Positions 7,791 through 15,806 of a DNA stretch of 64,000 nucleotides are shown one piece after another. Numbering within the stretch: position 1 is the first letter of the stretch; the number at the start of each line of letters is the position of its first letter. Below the pieces are notes generated by a model, which worked only from the letters and a program-made list of their open reading frames with translations, did no database searches and had not been told where the DNA came from. Source of the stretch: Hominilimicola fabiformis (GTDB taxonomy: Bacteria; Bacillota; Clostridia; UBA1381); NCBI RefSeq assembly GCF_020687385.1, contig NZ_JAJEQM010000003.1:62001-126000 (forward strand), written 5' to 3'. The translations under genes and the position numbers were made by a program.

Positions 7791-9665
7791 ATGAAAAAGA
7801 TATTAATGGTTATAGCGGCGGTTGCTGTTTTACAGACTGTGGCATATGCACAAAGCGTTGATTTCAGCGGTGACGTTACGGGCGGTAAAAGCGTTGAAGT
7901 AACTAATCTTGAAAACGGATATTATGACCTTACGGCAGTATGTAAAAATACTTCGGAGGAGGGTGTGTCGTATTTGTACGGAGTGTCGGACGGATACACT
8001 GCGGCAAGTACGGTTTTACCTGTTTCGGCTGACGGTGTTAAGGTTACCGTAAGAGGAATTGAAGTTGAAAACGGTAAATGCACAATCGGCGTTGGTACTG
8101 ACGGAAACGGAGTGATTGAAGTATCGGACGTTGACCTTGTTAAGACGGACAAGCAAAACGGCTTTATACAAGGAGGCGATATGACGGAAGTTGATTATAT
8201 CGAAAGCCTTGGCGGTGAATATAAAGACAGTGACGGAAAAAAGGTTGACCCGTTTGAATTTTTGTCACAGAACGGTATGAATATGGCGAGAATACGTCTT
8301 AGCAATACGCCGGGCAAGGGTACAGGTGACGGCGTGTATTATCTTCCGAGCGGTTTTCAGGATGAGGAGGATTGTCTGAAGCTTGCCAAACGTGCAAAGG
8401 ACGCAGGTATGGGAATACAGTTCACGTTTAATTATTCCGATTATTGGTCGAACGGCTCAAGACAGATTATTCCGTCCGAATGGGTTAAGCAGATCAAAGA
8501 CGAGCTTGGCTATGACGTTAAGAATGCGGACTTTCTAAACTCAATGACAAGTGAACAAAGAGAGGAAATTCAAGATAAACTTGCGGAAATAGTATACAAC
8601 TATACATATGATATTATGTCAAAGTTAAAGGCACAGGGGACTGTTCCGGAATATGTTTCGCTTGGCAATGAAATTCGCGGCGGAATGTTGTTTCCGTTCG
8701 GCAATACATATGATGCAAGTATGAACAGAGATAGATTTGAACTTGTGTTCGGTGACGATAAAAACGCAGATGAAGATATAAAATGCCCAAAAGATTGGGA
8801 AGGTCTTGTTAAGTTTATCAATGCAGGATATGACGCGGTAAAGGCGGTGTCGGAGGACTCAAAGGTTATAATTCACCTTGACGACGGTTCAAAGTCAAAC
8901 AAATTCACATATTTCTTTGATGAACTTGACAAACTCGGTGCAAAGTATGACGTAATCGGTGCGTCATATTATCCTGCTTGGACGGACAACAATGCGGAAA
9001 CCTGTAAGGAATTTTGTAATGAAATTTCAAAGAAGTACGACAAAGACATTATGATTATGGAAACAGGTTTTAATTGGAACGAAACAAGAAAAGACGGTTA
9101 TGCGGGACAGTTAAAGGATTCAGATGTGTATAAGGACATTTATCCGCCGACAATGACAGGACATAAAAATTTTATGGCAGAACTTTTCAACGAATTAAAA
9201 AGCGTTGACGATAACAGATGTCTGGGCGTGCTTTATTGGGACCCTTGTATGATTCACGTTGAAGATAAAGATAATAAAAATGCGTCTTTGTCGGGTTGGG
9301 CTGTAAAGGAAAGTGACGATAAGACAGACGTTAACGTTGTCGAAAACACAACACTTTTCGATTTTGACGGAAAAGCTATTCCGTCGGTTGACGTATATAA
9401 ACATTCTTCAAGCAGTAAGGAAGAAGTCAATATCCAAACTACAAGTGATGAAAAGAATGTCAAAACACGAATTGAAAACAATACCGACAGTACGAAAAAG
9501 GTAAGTGTTATTGTAATCGGTTATGACGAAAACAATGTCATAAACGGTGTACAAAACGTGTCAAAAGAAGTAAACGCAAATACGGCAGAGATCGTTTCGG
9601 TAAATCTGCTGCAAGGTAAATGTGCGGTTTATGTGTGGAACGGCAGCCGATTAATTAAAAAATAA
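7791..9665 (+). CDS. Secreted GH53 arabinogalactan endo-beta-1,4-galactanase
   Basis: A 624-residue exported enzyme that cuts beta-1,4-galactan side chains of pectin. A signal peptide (MKKILMVIAAVAVLQTVAYA) is followed by a beta-rich domain (about residues 22-115) that may bind carbohydrate. The GH53 barrel (about 120-470) carries the family marks GGDMTEVDYIE, NGMNMARIRL, the acid/base Glu294 in SLGNEIRGG, the nucleophile Glu424 in METGFNW, and LGVLYWDP. A smaller beta-rich C-terminal domain follows, without an LPXTG motif or an SLH repeat. The ATG at 7791 is preferred over the GTG at 7782 because AAGGAG lies 8 bases upstream and the signal peptide then starts correctly. Products probably enter through the sugar importers nearby. 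Confidence 0.92.
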   Translation: MKKILMVIAAVAVLQTVAYAQSVDFSGDVTGGKSVEVTNLENGYYDLTAVCKNTSEEGVSYLYGVSDGYTAASTVLPVSADGVKVTVRGIEVENGKCTIGVGTDGNGVIEVSDVDLVKTDKQNGFIQGGDMTEVDYIESLGGEYKDSDGKKVDPFEFLSQNGMNMARIRLSNTPGKGTGDGVYYLPSGFQDEEDCLKLAKRAKDAGMGIQFTFNYSDYWSNGSRQIIPSEWVKQIKDELGYDVKNADFLNSMTSEQREEIQDKLAEIVYNYTYDIMSKLKAQGTVPEYVSLGNEIRGGMLFPFGNTYDASMNRDRFELVFGDDKNADEDIKCPKDWEGLVKFINAGYDAVKAVSEDSKVIIHLDDGSKSNKFTYFFDELDKLGAKYDVIGASYYPAWTDNNAETCKEFCNEISKKYDKDIMIMETGFNWNETRKDGYAGQLKDSDVYKDIYPPTMTGHKNFMAELFNELKSVDDNRCLGVLYWDPCMIHVEDKDNKNASLSGWAVKESDDKTDVNVVENTTLFDFDGKAIPSVDVYKHSSSSKEEVNIQTTSDEKNVKTRIENNTDSTKKVSVIVIGYDENNVINGVQNVSKEVNANTAEIVSVNLLQGKCAVYVWNGSRLIKK

Positions 9666-9677
9666 ACAACAACACTC

Positions 9678-9709
9678 AAAAAGGACGTTTTTAAAACGTC
9701 CTTTTTGTT
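9678..9709 (+). terminator. Intrinsic terminator after galactanase gene
   Basis: AAAAAGGACGTTTT arm with AAAACGTCCTTTTT, a strong A/T-flanked hairpin that could work in either direction. Confidence 0.8.
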
Positions 9710-9752
9710 TTGTATAAAAAGACGGCTTTTTTATATAAAAAACGTAATTTGA

Positions 9753-9781
9753 TTGACATATTGCATAAAAAATGATAGTAT
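9753..9781 (+). promoter_or_regulatory. Promoter of first sugar ABC importer, with 10-bp direct repeats
   Basis: TTGACA (9753-9758), 17-bp spacer, TAGTAT (9776-9781). Two exact copies of ATATTGCATA lie at 9758-9767 and 9784-9793, on either side of the -10 and 26 bp apart. They could be a tandem operator for a regulator not encoded here. Confidence 0.65.
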
Positions 9782-9832
9782 TTATATTGCATAGTAACAA
9801 ATTAAGGTAAAAAGAGGGGGTAAAGCTGTTTA

Positions 9833-10771
9833 ATGAAAAAGGGTAAAAAGTTAAAAGAGAGAGATAAAAAAGGCTTTAAATACTATCTGAAAAGGGACTG
9901 GCAGTTGTATGTACTGTTGTTCTTTCCGTTGGCATTTGCGATAGTCTTTAAGTTTTTACCGCTTTTGGGGTTGTCGGTAGCGTTTCTTAATTATGACGTT
10001 GTCGGCGGTTTTGAGAGGGCGAAATTCATAGGTTTTGACGCGTTTAAGGAAATCTTCAAAATGAAAGATTTTTACATAGCACTTCGTAATACTATCGTGC
10101 TTAACGGTCTTGATCTTATAATCGGTTTTCCGGCTCCGATAATTTTGGCGATATTATTAAATGAAATACGCAACAAGTATTTCAAGCGTATCAGCCAAAC
10201 GGTTTTATATTTACCGCATTTTCTTTCGTGGGTAATTATTGCAGGTATATTCTATCAGCTTTTGTCACCGTCTACGGGATTTGTGAACGTACTTATAATG
10301 CGTCACGGCGGTGAAAGCATACCGTTCCTGACGGAAAAATGGCATTGGCTTGTGTCGTACTGTTTAATCGGCGTATGGCAGAGTATGGGTTGGGGTACGA
10401 TTATATATCTTGCCGCAATCACAGGTATTAACGCTGACCTTTACGAAGCGGCAACGGTTGACGGTGCAGGCAGATGGAGAAAAATATGGAATATAACACT
10501 TCCTTGTATTCGTTCGACGATCGTTGTAATGCTGATAATGAGTTTGGGAAGAATTTTGGGTATATCGTTTGAACGTCCGTATACATTGGATAATCCGCTT
10601 GTAAGAGATTTCTCGGACGTTATTTCGACATTCGTTTATCGTGTCGGCTTGCAGTCGCACAGATATAACATCGCAACGGCGGTTGGTTTGTTCCAGTCGG
10701 TGGTAGGACTTATCTTCGTATTTGCATCGGATAAGTTTGCAAAACTTATGGGAGAGGACGGTATAATATAA
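9833..10771 (+). CDS. Carbohydrate ABC transporter permease, LplB/YtcP-like (importer 1)
   Basis: A 312-residue inner membrane permease of the CUT1 class that imports oligosaccharides. Six membrane segments are visible after a Lys-rich cytoplasmic N-terminus. The cytoplasmic EAA loop reads YEAATVDGAGRWRKIWNITLP near residue 205 and contacts the ATPase. The stop codon overlaps the next permease's start (TAATG). It belongs to a permease-permease-lipoprotein operon. No ATPase gene is nearby, so a shared MsmX-type ATPase elsewhere is expected, as known for CUT1 importers in Firmicutes. Substrate is inferred from the adjacent galactanase: galacto-oligosaccharides or another pectin fragment. Confidence 0.9.
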   Translation: MKKGKKLKERDKKGFKYYLKRDWQLYVLLFFPLAFAIVFKFLPLLGLSVAFLNYDVVGGFERAKFIGFDAFKEIFKMKDFYIALRNTIVLNGLDLIIGFPAPIILAILLNEIRNKYFKRISQTVLYLPHFLSWVIIAGIFYQLLSPSTGFVNVLIMRHGGESIPFLTEKWHWLVSYCLIGVWQSMGWGTIIYLAAITGINADLYEAATVDGAGRWRKIWNITLPCIRSTIVVMLIMSLGRILGISFERPYTLDNPLVRDFSDVISTFVYRVGLQSHRYNIATAVGLFQSVVGLIFVFASDKFAKLMGEDGII

Positions 10772-11646
10772 TGAAAAGAAAAGCTACTGATGTTTTGGCA
10801 GATGTGTTTATATATGTGTTTATGGCTGTACTTTCGCTTTTGTGTCTTATACCGTTTATACACGTTCTTTCGGTTTCAATCAGCGGTAACGGTGCGGTAA
10901 TGTCAAATCAAGTGTTCCTTATTCCTAAGGACGTCAATCTTGACGCATATAAGACGGTTTTCGGTGATGCGACAATGATGCGTTCATTGTGGTTTACGGT
11001 GTTTGTGACGGTTGCGTTTACGGCACTCGGTATGTTCCTTACAATATGCGGTGCGTTTGCACTGTCAAGAAAACGTCTGAAGGGCAGAAAAGTTATAGGT
11101 GTAATATTTCTTATAACAATGTACTTCACTGCCGGAACAATTCCCGATTACATACTTATGAGCCAGTTGCACCTTATAAATACGGCGGCGGTTTTGATAC
11201 TTCCGCTTGCATTTTCGGCATATAATCTGATAATACTTCGTACATTTATGCAAAACAGTGTACCGCAAAGCTTGGAGGAGGCTGCTGCGATTGACGGCTG
11301 TAACGACTTTATTGTACTGGTTAGAATTGTATTGCCGTTGTCGGTGCCTGTTTTGGCGACACTTGCACTGTTCTATGCGGTAGGTCGTTGGAATACATTC
11401 CAAGACGCACTTTACTTTATAACAAAGTCACCGCTTAAACCGTTGCAGTTAAAGTTGTATGAGCTTGTTAATGCGGCAGGTTCAAATTCATCGGTTTCGC
11501 AGGAAGTCGCAGGGGAGAGTATGCAGGCTGAGGAAGTTTTGAAATCGGCTTGTATTATGTTTGCAACTATTCCTATCGTAATTGTTTATCCTTTTATACA
11601 AAAGTATTTTGTTAAAGGTGTTATGATAGGTGCAGTAAAAGAATAA
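10771..11646 (+). CDS. Carbohydrate ABC transporter permease, LplC/YtcP-like (importer 1)
   Basis: A 291-residue second permease of the same CUT1 importer, with six membrane segments and the EAA loop LEEAAAIDGCNDFIVLVRIVLP near residue 170 (listed as LEEAAAIDGCND). It ends with the common PFIQKYFVKGVMIGAVKE-type tail of this subgroup, GVMIGAVKE. It overlaps the upstream permease by one base, which implies translational coupling and a heterodimeric channel. The binding lipoprotein gene follows 37 bases later with its own GAGGGG ribosome binding site. The family call is secure; the substrate is inferred only. Confidence 0.9.
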   Translation: MKRKATDVLADVFIYVFMAVLSLLCLIPFIHVLSVSISGNGAVMSNQVFLIPKDVNLDAYKTVFGDATMMRSLWFTVFVTVAFTALGMFLTICGAFALSRKRLKGRKVIGVIFLITMYFTAGTIPDYILMSQLHLINTAAVLILPLAFSAYNLIILRTFMQNSVPQSLEEAAAIDGCNDFIVLVRIVLPLSVPVLATLALFYAVGRWNTFQDALYFITKSPLKPLQLKLYELVNAAGSNSSVSQEVAGESMQAEEVLKSACIMFATIPIVIVYPFIQKYFVKGVMIGAVKE

Positions 11647-11683
11647 TGAAAAAACATATTTAAAAAGAGAGGGGAAAAGAAAA

Positions 11684-13273
11684 ATGAATTTAAAGAAAGT
11701 ATTGTGTGCTGCATTAAGCACAGTGACTGCGGTATCTTTGCTTGCGTCATGCGGCGGTAAGGGTAAAATGCAGATGGATAAAGCGGAGCTTACAGGCCCG
11801 AAAGCCTATGATGAGCAAATTGAGCTTAAAATACCTGTATATGACAGAGGTATGCAGGGACAGGCAGATGTAGACAATAACTATTGGACGGATTATGTTC
11901 AAAAGAATTTCGGTGACAAGTACAATATCAAAATGACATTTGTACCTGTTACGCGTAAGGAAGATGTAACGGTATTTAATGAATTGCTTGCGGCAGGCGA
12001 AGAACCAGATATTCTTTTCAGCTATGACTATCCGACAATGATTTCATATTATTCAAGAGGAGCGTTCCAGCCGATTGATGAGGACGTGTTAAAGACATAC
12101 GCACCGACATTCTATGAAAAGACAAAGGATTTGGAGGAATATACAAAGGTTGACGACCAAAGATATTTCCTTGCGGCAACTCGTCCGTTGGCTTATAACT
12201 GGGTAACCCTTATCCGTACAGACTGGCTTGAAAAAGCAGGACTTTCAATGCCGACAAATCAAGAGGAATATGTAAATGCACTAAAGAAGTTTAAGGAATT
12301 AAAGCTTGGCGGCGAAAATACAATCCCTGCAACGGAGAGCCTTTACAACGCATATTTCCCGAACTATGAATACAGAGAATATCCGCTTTCGGAAGAAGAT
12401 AACGCGATGTATTCGGATATTACCGTTGCATCGCTTACATATGACGCAACAAAGCAGAAGTTAAAGTATATGAATCAGCTTTATAACGACGGACTTATCA
12501 GTCCTGAATGGTACCTTGACAAGGACGGTAACCAAAAGCAAGCTGATTTTGTATCGGGTAAAGCAGGTGTGTTCGGTTTCTATTTGTCACAAAATCCTCC
12601 TGTACTTCAAACATTATTGCAAAATTGCCCTGACGCAAAAGTTGCAGTGCTTGACGCAGGTGCAGGTTATCCGGAGGGCACAAAGCCTGCCGGCAGAGCA
12701 GATTGGCCGTTTGGTATGGTAAGCGGTATCAGTGTTGACTGTGAACACCCTGAGGCAGTGCTAATGTATTTTGAGTGGCTTGCACAAGATGAAAACTTGT
12801 TCGTAATGCAAAACGGTATCGAAAACGTTACATATAAAGTTGAGGACGAAATTCCTGTACTTATTGACGATTACACAGGTGAAGAAAGATTGAACTACAA
12901 TTCAAATAAAGATATGTGGTGCCTTGTAACAGAGGGTAAGGACTACGGCAGTGACGAGAAAAACCTTGCCGTACAAAAGAAAACATACGCACCGGCGGGA
13001 TTTGAGGACTTAATTCAACAGTCATATGACGGTTATCAAAAGACTAAGGAATATAAGTATACAGATTTCTTGTTCGACAGAGCAATCGACAGCCTTTCAC
13101 AGTATGCCGAAACTTTAAAGAGTAAGTGGGAAGTTATTCAGGTTGATTTGATTAACTGTAAGCCTGAAGAATTTGACGCGAAGTATGAGGCTGCTTGCAA
13201 GGAATACCTTGACGCAGGTTATCAAGCTGTTCTTGACGAAAAAGAACAGGCTTATGCCGATATGAAAAAATAA
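11684..13273 (+). CDS. Extracellular solute-binding lipoprotein, LplA-like (importer 1)
   Basis: A 529-residue binding protein that delivers sugar to the adjacent permeases. The lipobox LLASC puts the acylated cysteine at residue 23 after a short hydrophobic signal. The rest has the look of family 1 solute-binding proteins of the LplA/YtcQ group, for example KFGDKYNIKM, the GEEPDILFSYDYP stretch and an FGMVSGISVDCEHPEAVLMYFEWL segment (in parts: SGISVDCEHPEAV). At about 530 residues it has the usual length for this large subgroup. Mobile repeat copy 2 sits in its terminator. It is the last gene of the permease operon. Confidence 0.9.
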   Translation: MNLKKVLCAALSTVTAVSLLASCGGKGKMQMDKAELTGPKAYDEQIELKIPVYDRGMQGQADVDNNYWTDYVQKNFGDKYNIKMTFVPVTRKEDVTVFNELLAAGEEPDILFSYDYPTMISYYSRGAFQPIDEDVLKTYAPTFYEKTKDLEEYTKVDDQRYFLAATRPLAYNWVTLIRTDWLEKAGLSMPTNQEEYVNALKKFKELKLGGENTIPATESLYNAYFPNYEYREYPLSEEDNAMYSDITVASLTYDATKQKLKYMNQLYNDGLISPEWYLDKDGNQKQADFVSGKAGVFGFYLSQNPPVLQTLLQNCPDAKVAVLDAGAGYPEGTKPAGRADWPFGMVSGISVDCEHPEAVLMYFEWLAQDENLFVMQNGIENVTYKVEDEIPVLIDDYTGEERLNYNSNKDMWCLVTEGKDYGSDEKNLAVQKKTYAPAGFEDLIQQSYDGYQKTKEYKYTDFLFDRAIDSLSQYAETLKSKWEVIQVDLINCKPEEFDAKYEAACKEYLDAGYQAVLDEKEQAYADMKK

Positions 13274-13280
13274 AAACCAA

Positions 13281-13307
13281 AAGGGATAATCGTTAAGATT
13301 ATCCCTT
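13281..13307. terminator. Terminator hairpin, left duplicate flanking mobile repeat copy 2
   Basis: Stem AAGGGATAAT (13281-13290) / ATTATCCCTT (13298-13307). The same 27 bases recur at 13540-13566, where the T tail is kept. Confidence 0.75.
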
Positions 13308-13539
13308 CAGCGTGTAGACAAAAGTGTCTACACGCTGGCAGAGGTCGAGAAATTAGTGTGGATTTTGCGAAAATGAACTCGTCGGCGTACGTTTGTACGT
13401 TAGCGTTTATTTTCACAAAAAGTGCACAGGCAAGCCGTATATCGAAGATAGGCTTGCCTGTTGTTTTTATAGCTATAAATTAAACTTTAAAATATAAAAA
13501 TAATATATTGCACGTTCCGGACAATTTGTCGACAGCCTG
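13308..13539. mobile_element. Non-coding MITE-like element, copy 2 (232 bp)
   Basis: Nearly the same sequence and the same end points as 1148-1380, starting CAGCGTGTAGACAAA and ending GTCGACAGCCTG; the terminal inverted repeats match at 12 of 15 positions. The three internal hairpins are kept. It is flanked by an exact 27-bp direct repeat consisting of the importer operon's terminator, which is unrelated in sequence to the 28-bp one at copy 1. Two independent insertions into terminator hairpins, both with duplication of the hairpin, are the simplest reading. Confidence 0.82.
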
Positions 13540-13571
13540 AAGGGATAATCGTTAAGATTATCCCTTTTTAG
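13540..13571 (+). terminator. Terminator hairpin, right duplicate flanking mobile repeat copy 2
   Basis: Second copy of the 27-bp hairpin of 13281-13307, followed by TTTTTAG, hence the functional copy of the terminator. Confidence 0.75.
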
Positions 13572-13583
13572 TTGGTAAAATAA

Positions 13584-13612
13584 TTGACAGTACAGAACTT
13601 AAATGATAGAAT
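13584..13612 (+). promoter_or_regulatory. Promoter for methyltransferase-Nudix pair
   Basis: TTGACA (13584-13589), 17-bp spacer, TAGAAT (13607-13612), 38 bases before the ATG. Confidence 0.7.
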
Positions 13613-13649
13613 AATGTTATAAATTTATTAAAGAAAATAGGGAGAAATA

Positions 13650-14804
13650 ATGAATAAGAAAACTGTTTCAAAAGTAAATTTGTTTTTTGGCGGACTTGTT
13701 TCGAGAATGGAAGAAAACAAAGATTTTTTTAATGATATTACTATTAATTTAAAGTCGGGAACTAAGAATTTCCCTGCAAAAATATTGTATACGGACGATA
13801 TAACTCTTGATTATCAAGCGGTTAAACGCAATGTGGAAAAAGACGGTTTGTGGGATATAATCGCGGAAGAATTGCTTAAATATGACGAGGCGCAGATAAT
13901 TTACAGCGAACGCGGTGCGAAGATTGTAATTGACGCAAACGATAAAAAAGTCAATATGCGTCACGAGGATGTTACGAAAGAGATAAATAAGACGAGCGTT
14001 GTGCAGACGGGCAGAGAGTATGTCGTAAATCCCGCACTTGCGAAAGATTTGCTTGAAGAAATAGGCATACTTGCCAAGAACGGCAAGATTAAAAATGATA
14101 AAATCCGTAAGTATAATCAGATAGATTATTTTGTTGAATTAATGCAGGGTGTACTTAAAGAAATCGGTGACAGGGACGAATATGTTATTTTTGACGCGGC
14201 TTGCGGTAAAAGTTATTTGTCGTTCGTTATGAATTTCTATTTGAAAGAAATACTTAAAAAGAAGTGTCATTTTATCGGTGTTGATTATTCCGAAACGGTA
14301 ATTGAAGCGTCAAAGCGAATGGCTAAAAATCTCGGATACAACAATATGGAGTTCATCAAAGCCGACCTTACGGAGTATACACCGCCTATAAGACCCGATA
14401 TAGTCGTGTCGCTCCACGCTTGCGATACCGCAACGGATATGGCACTTGCACTTGGTATAAGAGCAAAGTCGAGAGCGATTGTGTCTGTTCCTTGTTGTCA
14501 TAAGGATATTTTGAAGCAATATTCGTATGAACCTTTTGAGGCGATAACAAAGCACGGCATTTTAAAAGCCAGACTTGCCGATACATTGACGGACGGACTT
14601 CGTGCGGCATATCTTGAAAGTGTCGGATATAAGGTTAGTATGATTGAGTATATATCACCGCTTGAAACGCCTAAAAATATTATGATTCGTGCGGTGTATA
14701 CAGGCAAGAAAAACGAAAAGTCAAAACAGGATTTTGAAAATCTGAAAGAAATGCTGAATGTTAAACCTGCTATTGAAAGATTTTGTCGAAAGGGTGAAAT
14801 ATAA
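13650..14804 (+). CDS. Class I SAM-dependent methyltransferase (METTL25-like, Methyltransf_32 type)
   Basis: A 384-residue cytoplasmic protein whose second half is a Rossmann methyltransferase. Motif I reads FDAACGKSYLSF near residue 190, followed by FIGVDYS with the acidic motif II residue, then VSLHACDTATDMALALG and VPCCHKD, which match the METTL25/GSTCD-like group more closely than RNA MTases with NPPY. The first 150 residues have no recognised domain; the EYVVNPALAKDLLEEIGI segment is characteristic of the bacterial group. The substrate is not known. The start of the Nudix gene overlaps the stop (TAATG), so the two proteins are coexpressed; a shared role is unproven. Confidence 0.8.
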   Translation: MNKKTVSKVNLFFGGLVSRMEENKDFFNDITINLKSGTKNFPAKILYTDDITLDYQAVKRNVEKDGLWDIIAEELLKYDEAQIIYSERGAKIVIDANDKKVNMRHEDVTKEINKTSVVQTGREYVVNPALAKDLLEEIGILAKNGKIKNDKIRKYNQIDYFVELMQGVLKEIGDRDEYVIFDAACGKSYLSFVMNFYLKEILKKKCHFIGVDYSETVIEASKRMAKNLGYNNMEFIKADLTEYTPPIRPDIVVSLHACDTATDMALALGIRAKSRAIVSVPCCHKDILKQYSYEPFEAITKHGILKARLADTLTDGLRAAYLESVGYKVSMIEYISPLETPKNIMIRAVYTGKKNEKSKQDFENLKEMLNVKPAIERFCRKGEI

Positions 14805-15337
14805 TGAATTTTGAAGAAAAAACAGTGTCAAGCGAAGAAATTTATGACGGTAAAATCATAAAGGTGCGTAAGGAAAAAGTCGAACTTCCCGACGGACGTT
14901 TGGCAACGCGTGAACTTATCGGTCACCCGGGCGGTGTCGGAATTATTGCGGTTGACGGGGATGGTAAGGTGTTTATGGTTACGCAGTACAGAATTGCCGC
15001 TAAGTCGGAAATGCTTGAAATCCCGGCCGGCAAAATGGAGTACGGCGAAGATCCTTTGGAATGTGGTGCAAGGGAGCTTATTGAGGAAACGGGATACAAG
15101 GCGGAGGAATTTACACATCTCGGCGAATATTACGCAACACCGGGATATTGTGAAGAAAAACTTAATATTTTTCTTGCAAGAAAACTTACTTTTGTTGGTC
15201 AAAACCTTGACGACGGCGAATTTTTGAATGTGTCAAAATACAGCCTTGACGAACTTTATCAAATGGTAATGGATAATAAAATTTACGACGCAAAAACCGC
15301 TGTTGCAATACTTAAAGCAAAAGCAATATTGGGATAA
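14804..15337 (+). CDS. Nudix hydrolase, ADP-ribose pyrophosphatase type
   Basis: A 177-residue NudF-like enzyme, likely splitting ADP-ribose to AMP and ribose-5-phosphate. The Nudix box GKMEYGEDPLECGARELIEETGY (shown in parts: GKMEYGEDP, RELIEETGY) is complete with the metal-binding REXXEE core around residues 88-98. The N-terminus VSSEEIYDGKIIKVRKEKVELPDG matches the usual ADP-ribose pyrophosphatase start (key part: YDGKIIKV). The size is typical. It overlaps the methyltransferase by one base and ends at an intrinsic terminator. Substrate assignment within Nudix is moderately sure. Confidence 0.88.
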   Translation: MNFEEKTVSSEEIYDGKIIKVRKEKVELPDGRLATRELIGHPGGVGIIAVDGDGKVFMVTQYRIAAKSEMLEIPAGKMEYGEDPLECGARELIEETGYKAEEFTHLGEYYATPGYCEEKLNIFLARKLTFVGQNLDDGEFLNVSKYSLDELYQMVMDNKIYDAKTAVAILKAKAILG

Positions 15338-15363
15338 ATTATTGACAATTTATCTAACCTCTG

Positions 15364-15389
15364 AAAGACTGCTTTGGCAGTCTTTTTTT
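15364..15389 (+). terminator. Intrinsic terminator after Nudix gene
   Basis: Stem AAAGACTGC / GCAGTCTTT with a TTTG loop and a long T tail. Confidence 0.85.
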
Positions 15390-15390
15390 A

Positions 15391-15426
15391 ATATGTATTG
15401 ACAAACTACATATATAGTGATAAGAT
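15391..15426 (+). promoter_or_regulatory. PadR-gene promoter overlapped by a likely PadR operator
   Basis: TTGACA (15398-15403), 17-bp spacer, TAAGAT (15421-15426). A perfect inverted repeat ATATGTA-N9-TACATAT (15391-15397 and 15407-15413) covers the -35. It contains the ATGT/ACAT half-sites typical of PadR-family operators, so autorepression by the next gene is likely. Confidence 0.7.
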
Positions 15427-15467
15427 ATACATAGTAATTCTGTGTATACAAAGAGGAGAGTTGCAAA

Positions 15468-15806
15468 ATGAAAATCAATAAAGAACTTATGAAAGGCAGT
15501 ACATCAATATTGATATTGACTCTTTTAAAAAGTGAAGATATGTACGGCTATCAAATCACGCAGGAACTGGAAAGGCGTTCGGACAGCACATTTGAAATGA
15601 AAGAGGGGACTTTATATCCTATGTTGCACGCACTTGAAAAGGAAGGTGCGGTTGAGTCGTATTGGTACGATACAGATGAGGGACGCAGGCGAAAGTATTA
15701 TAAACTTACTGATACAGGCAAAGAAATGCTTGAAAGCAAGCAAAAAGAATGGAATGTGTTTAAGAAAGCTATGAACAGTATTATAGGAGAAGAATGTTAT
15801 GAGTGA
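15468..15806 (+). CDS. PadR family transcriptional regulator
   Basis: A 112-residue winged-helix repressor. Helix-turn-helix sequences SILILTLLKSEDMYGYQITQELERR (core: DMYGYQITQEL), EGTLYPMLHALEKEG and the RRRKYYKLTDTGKEML wing are classic PadR subfamily 2 marks. It binds DNA as a dimer, commonly to ATGT/ACAT palindromes; such a palindrome overlaps its own promoter. The downstream HAAS-domain gene starts 8 bases before this gene stops, the common PadR-HAAS pairing. It probably responds to a membrane or compound signal and may also control the peptidase gene 11 bases beyond the HAAS gene. Confidence 0.92.
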   Translation: MKINKELMKGSTSILILTLLKSEDMYGYQITQELERRSDSTFEMKEGTLYPMLHALEKEGAVESYWYDTDEGRRRKYYKLTDTGKEMLESKQKEWNVFKKAMNSIIGEECYE

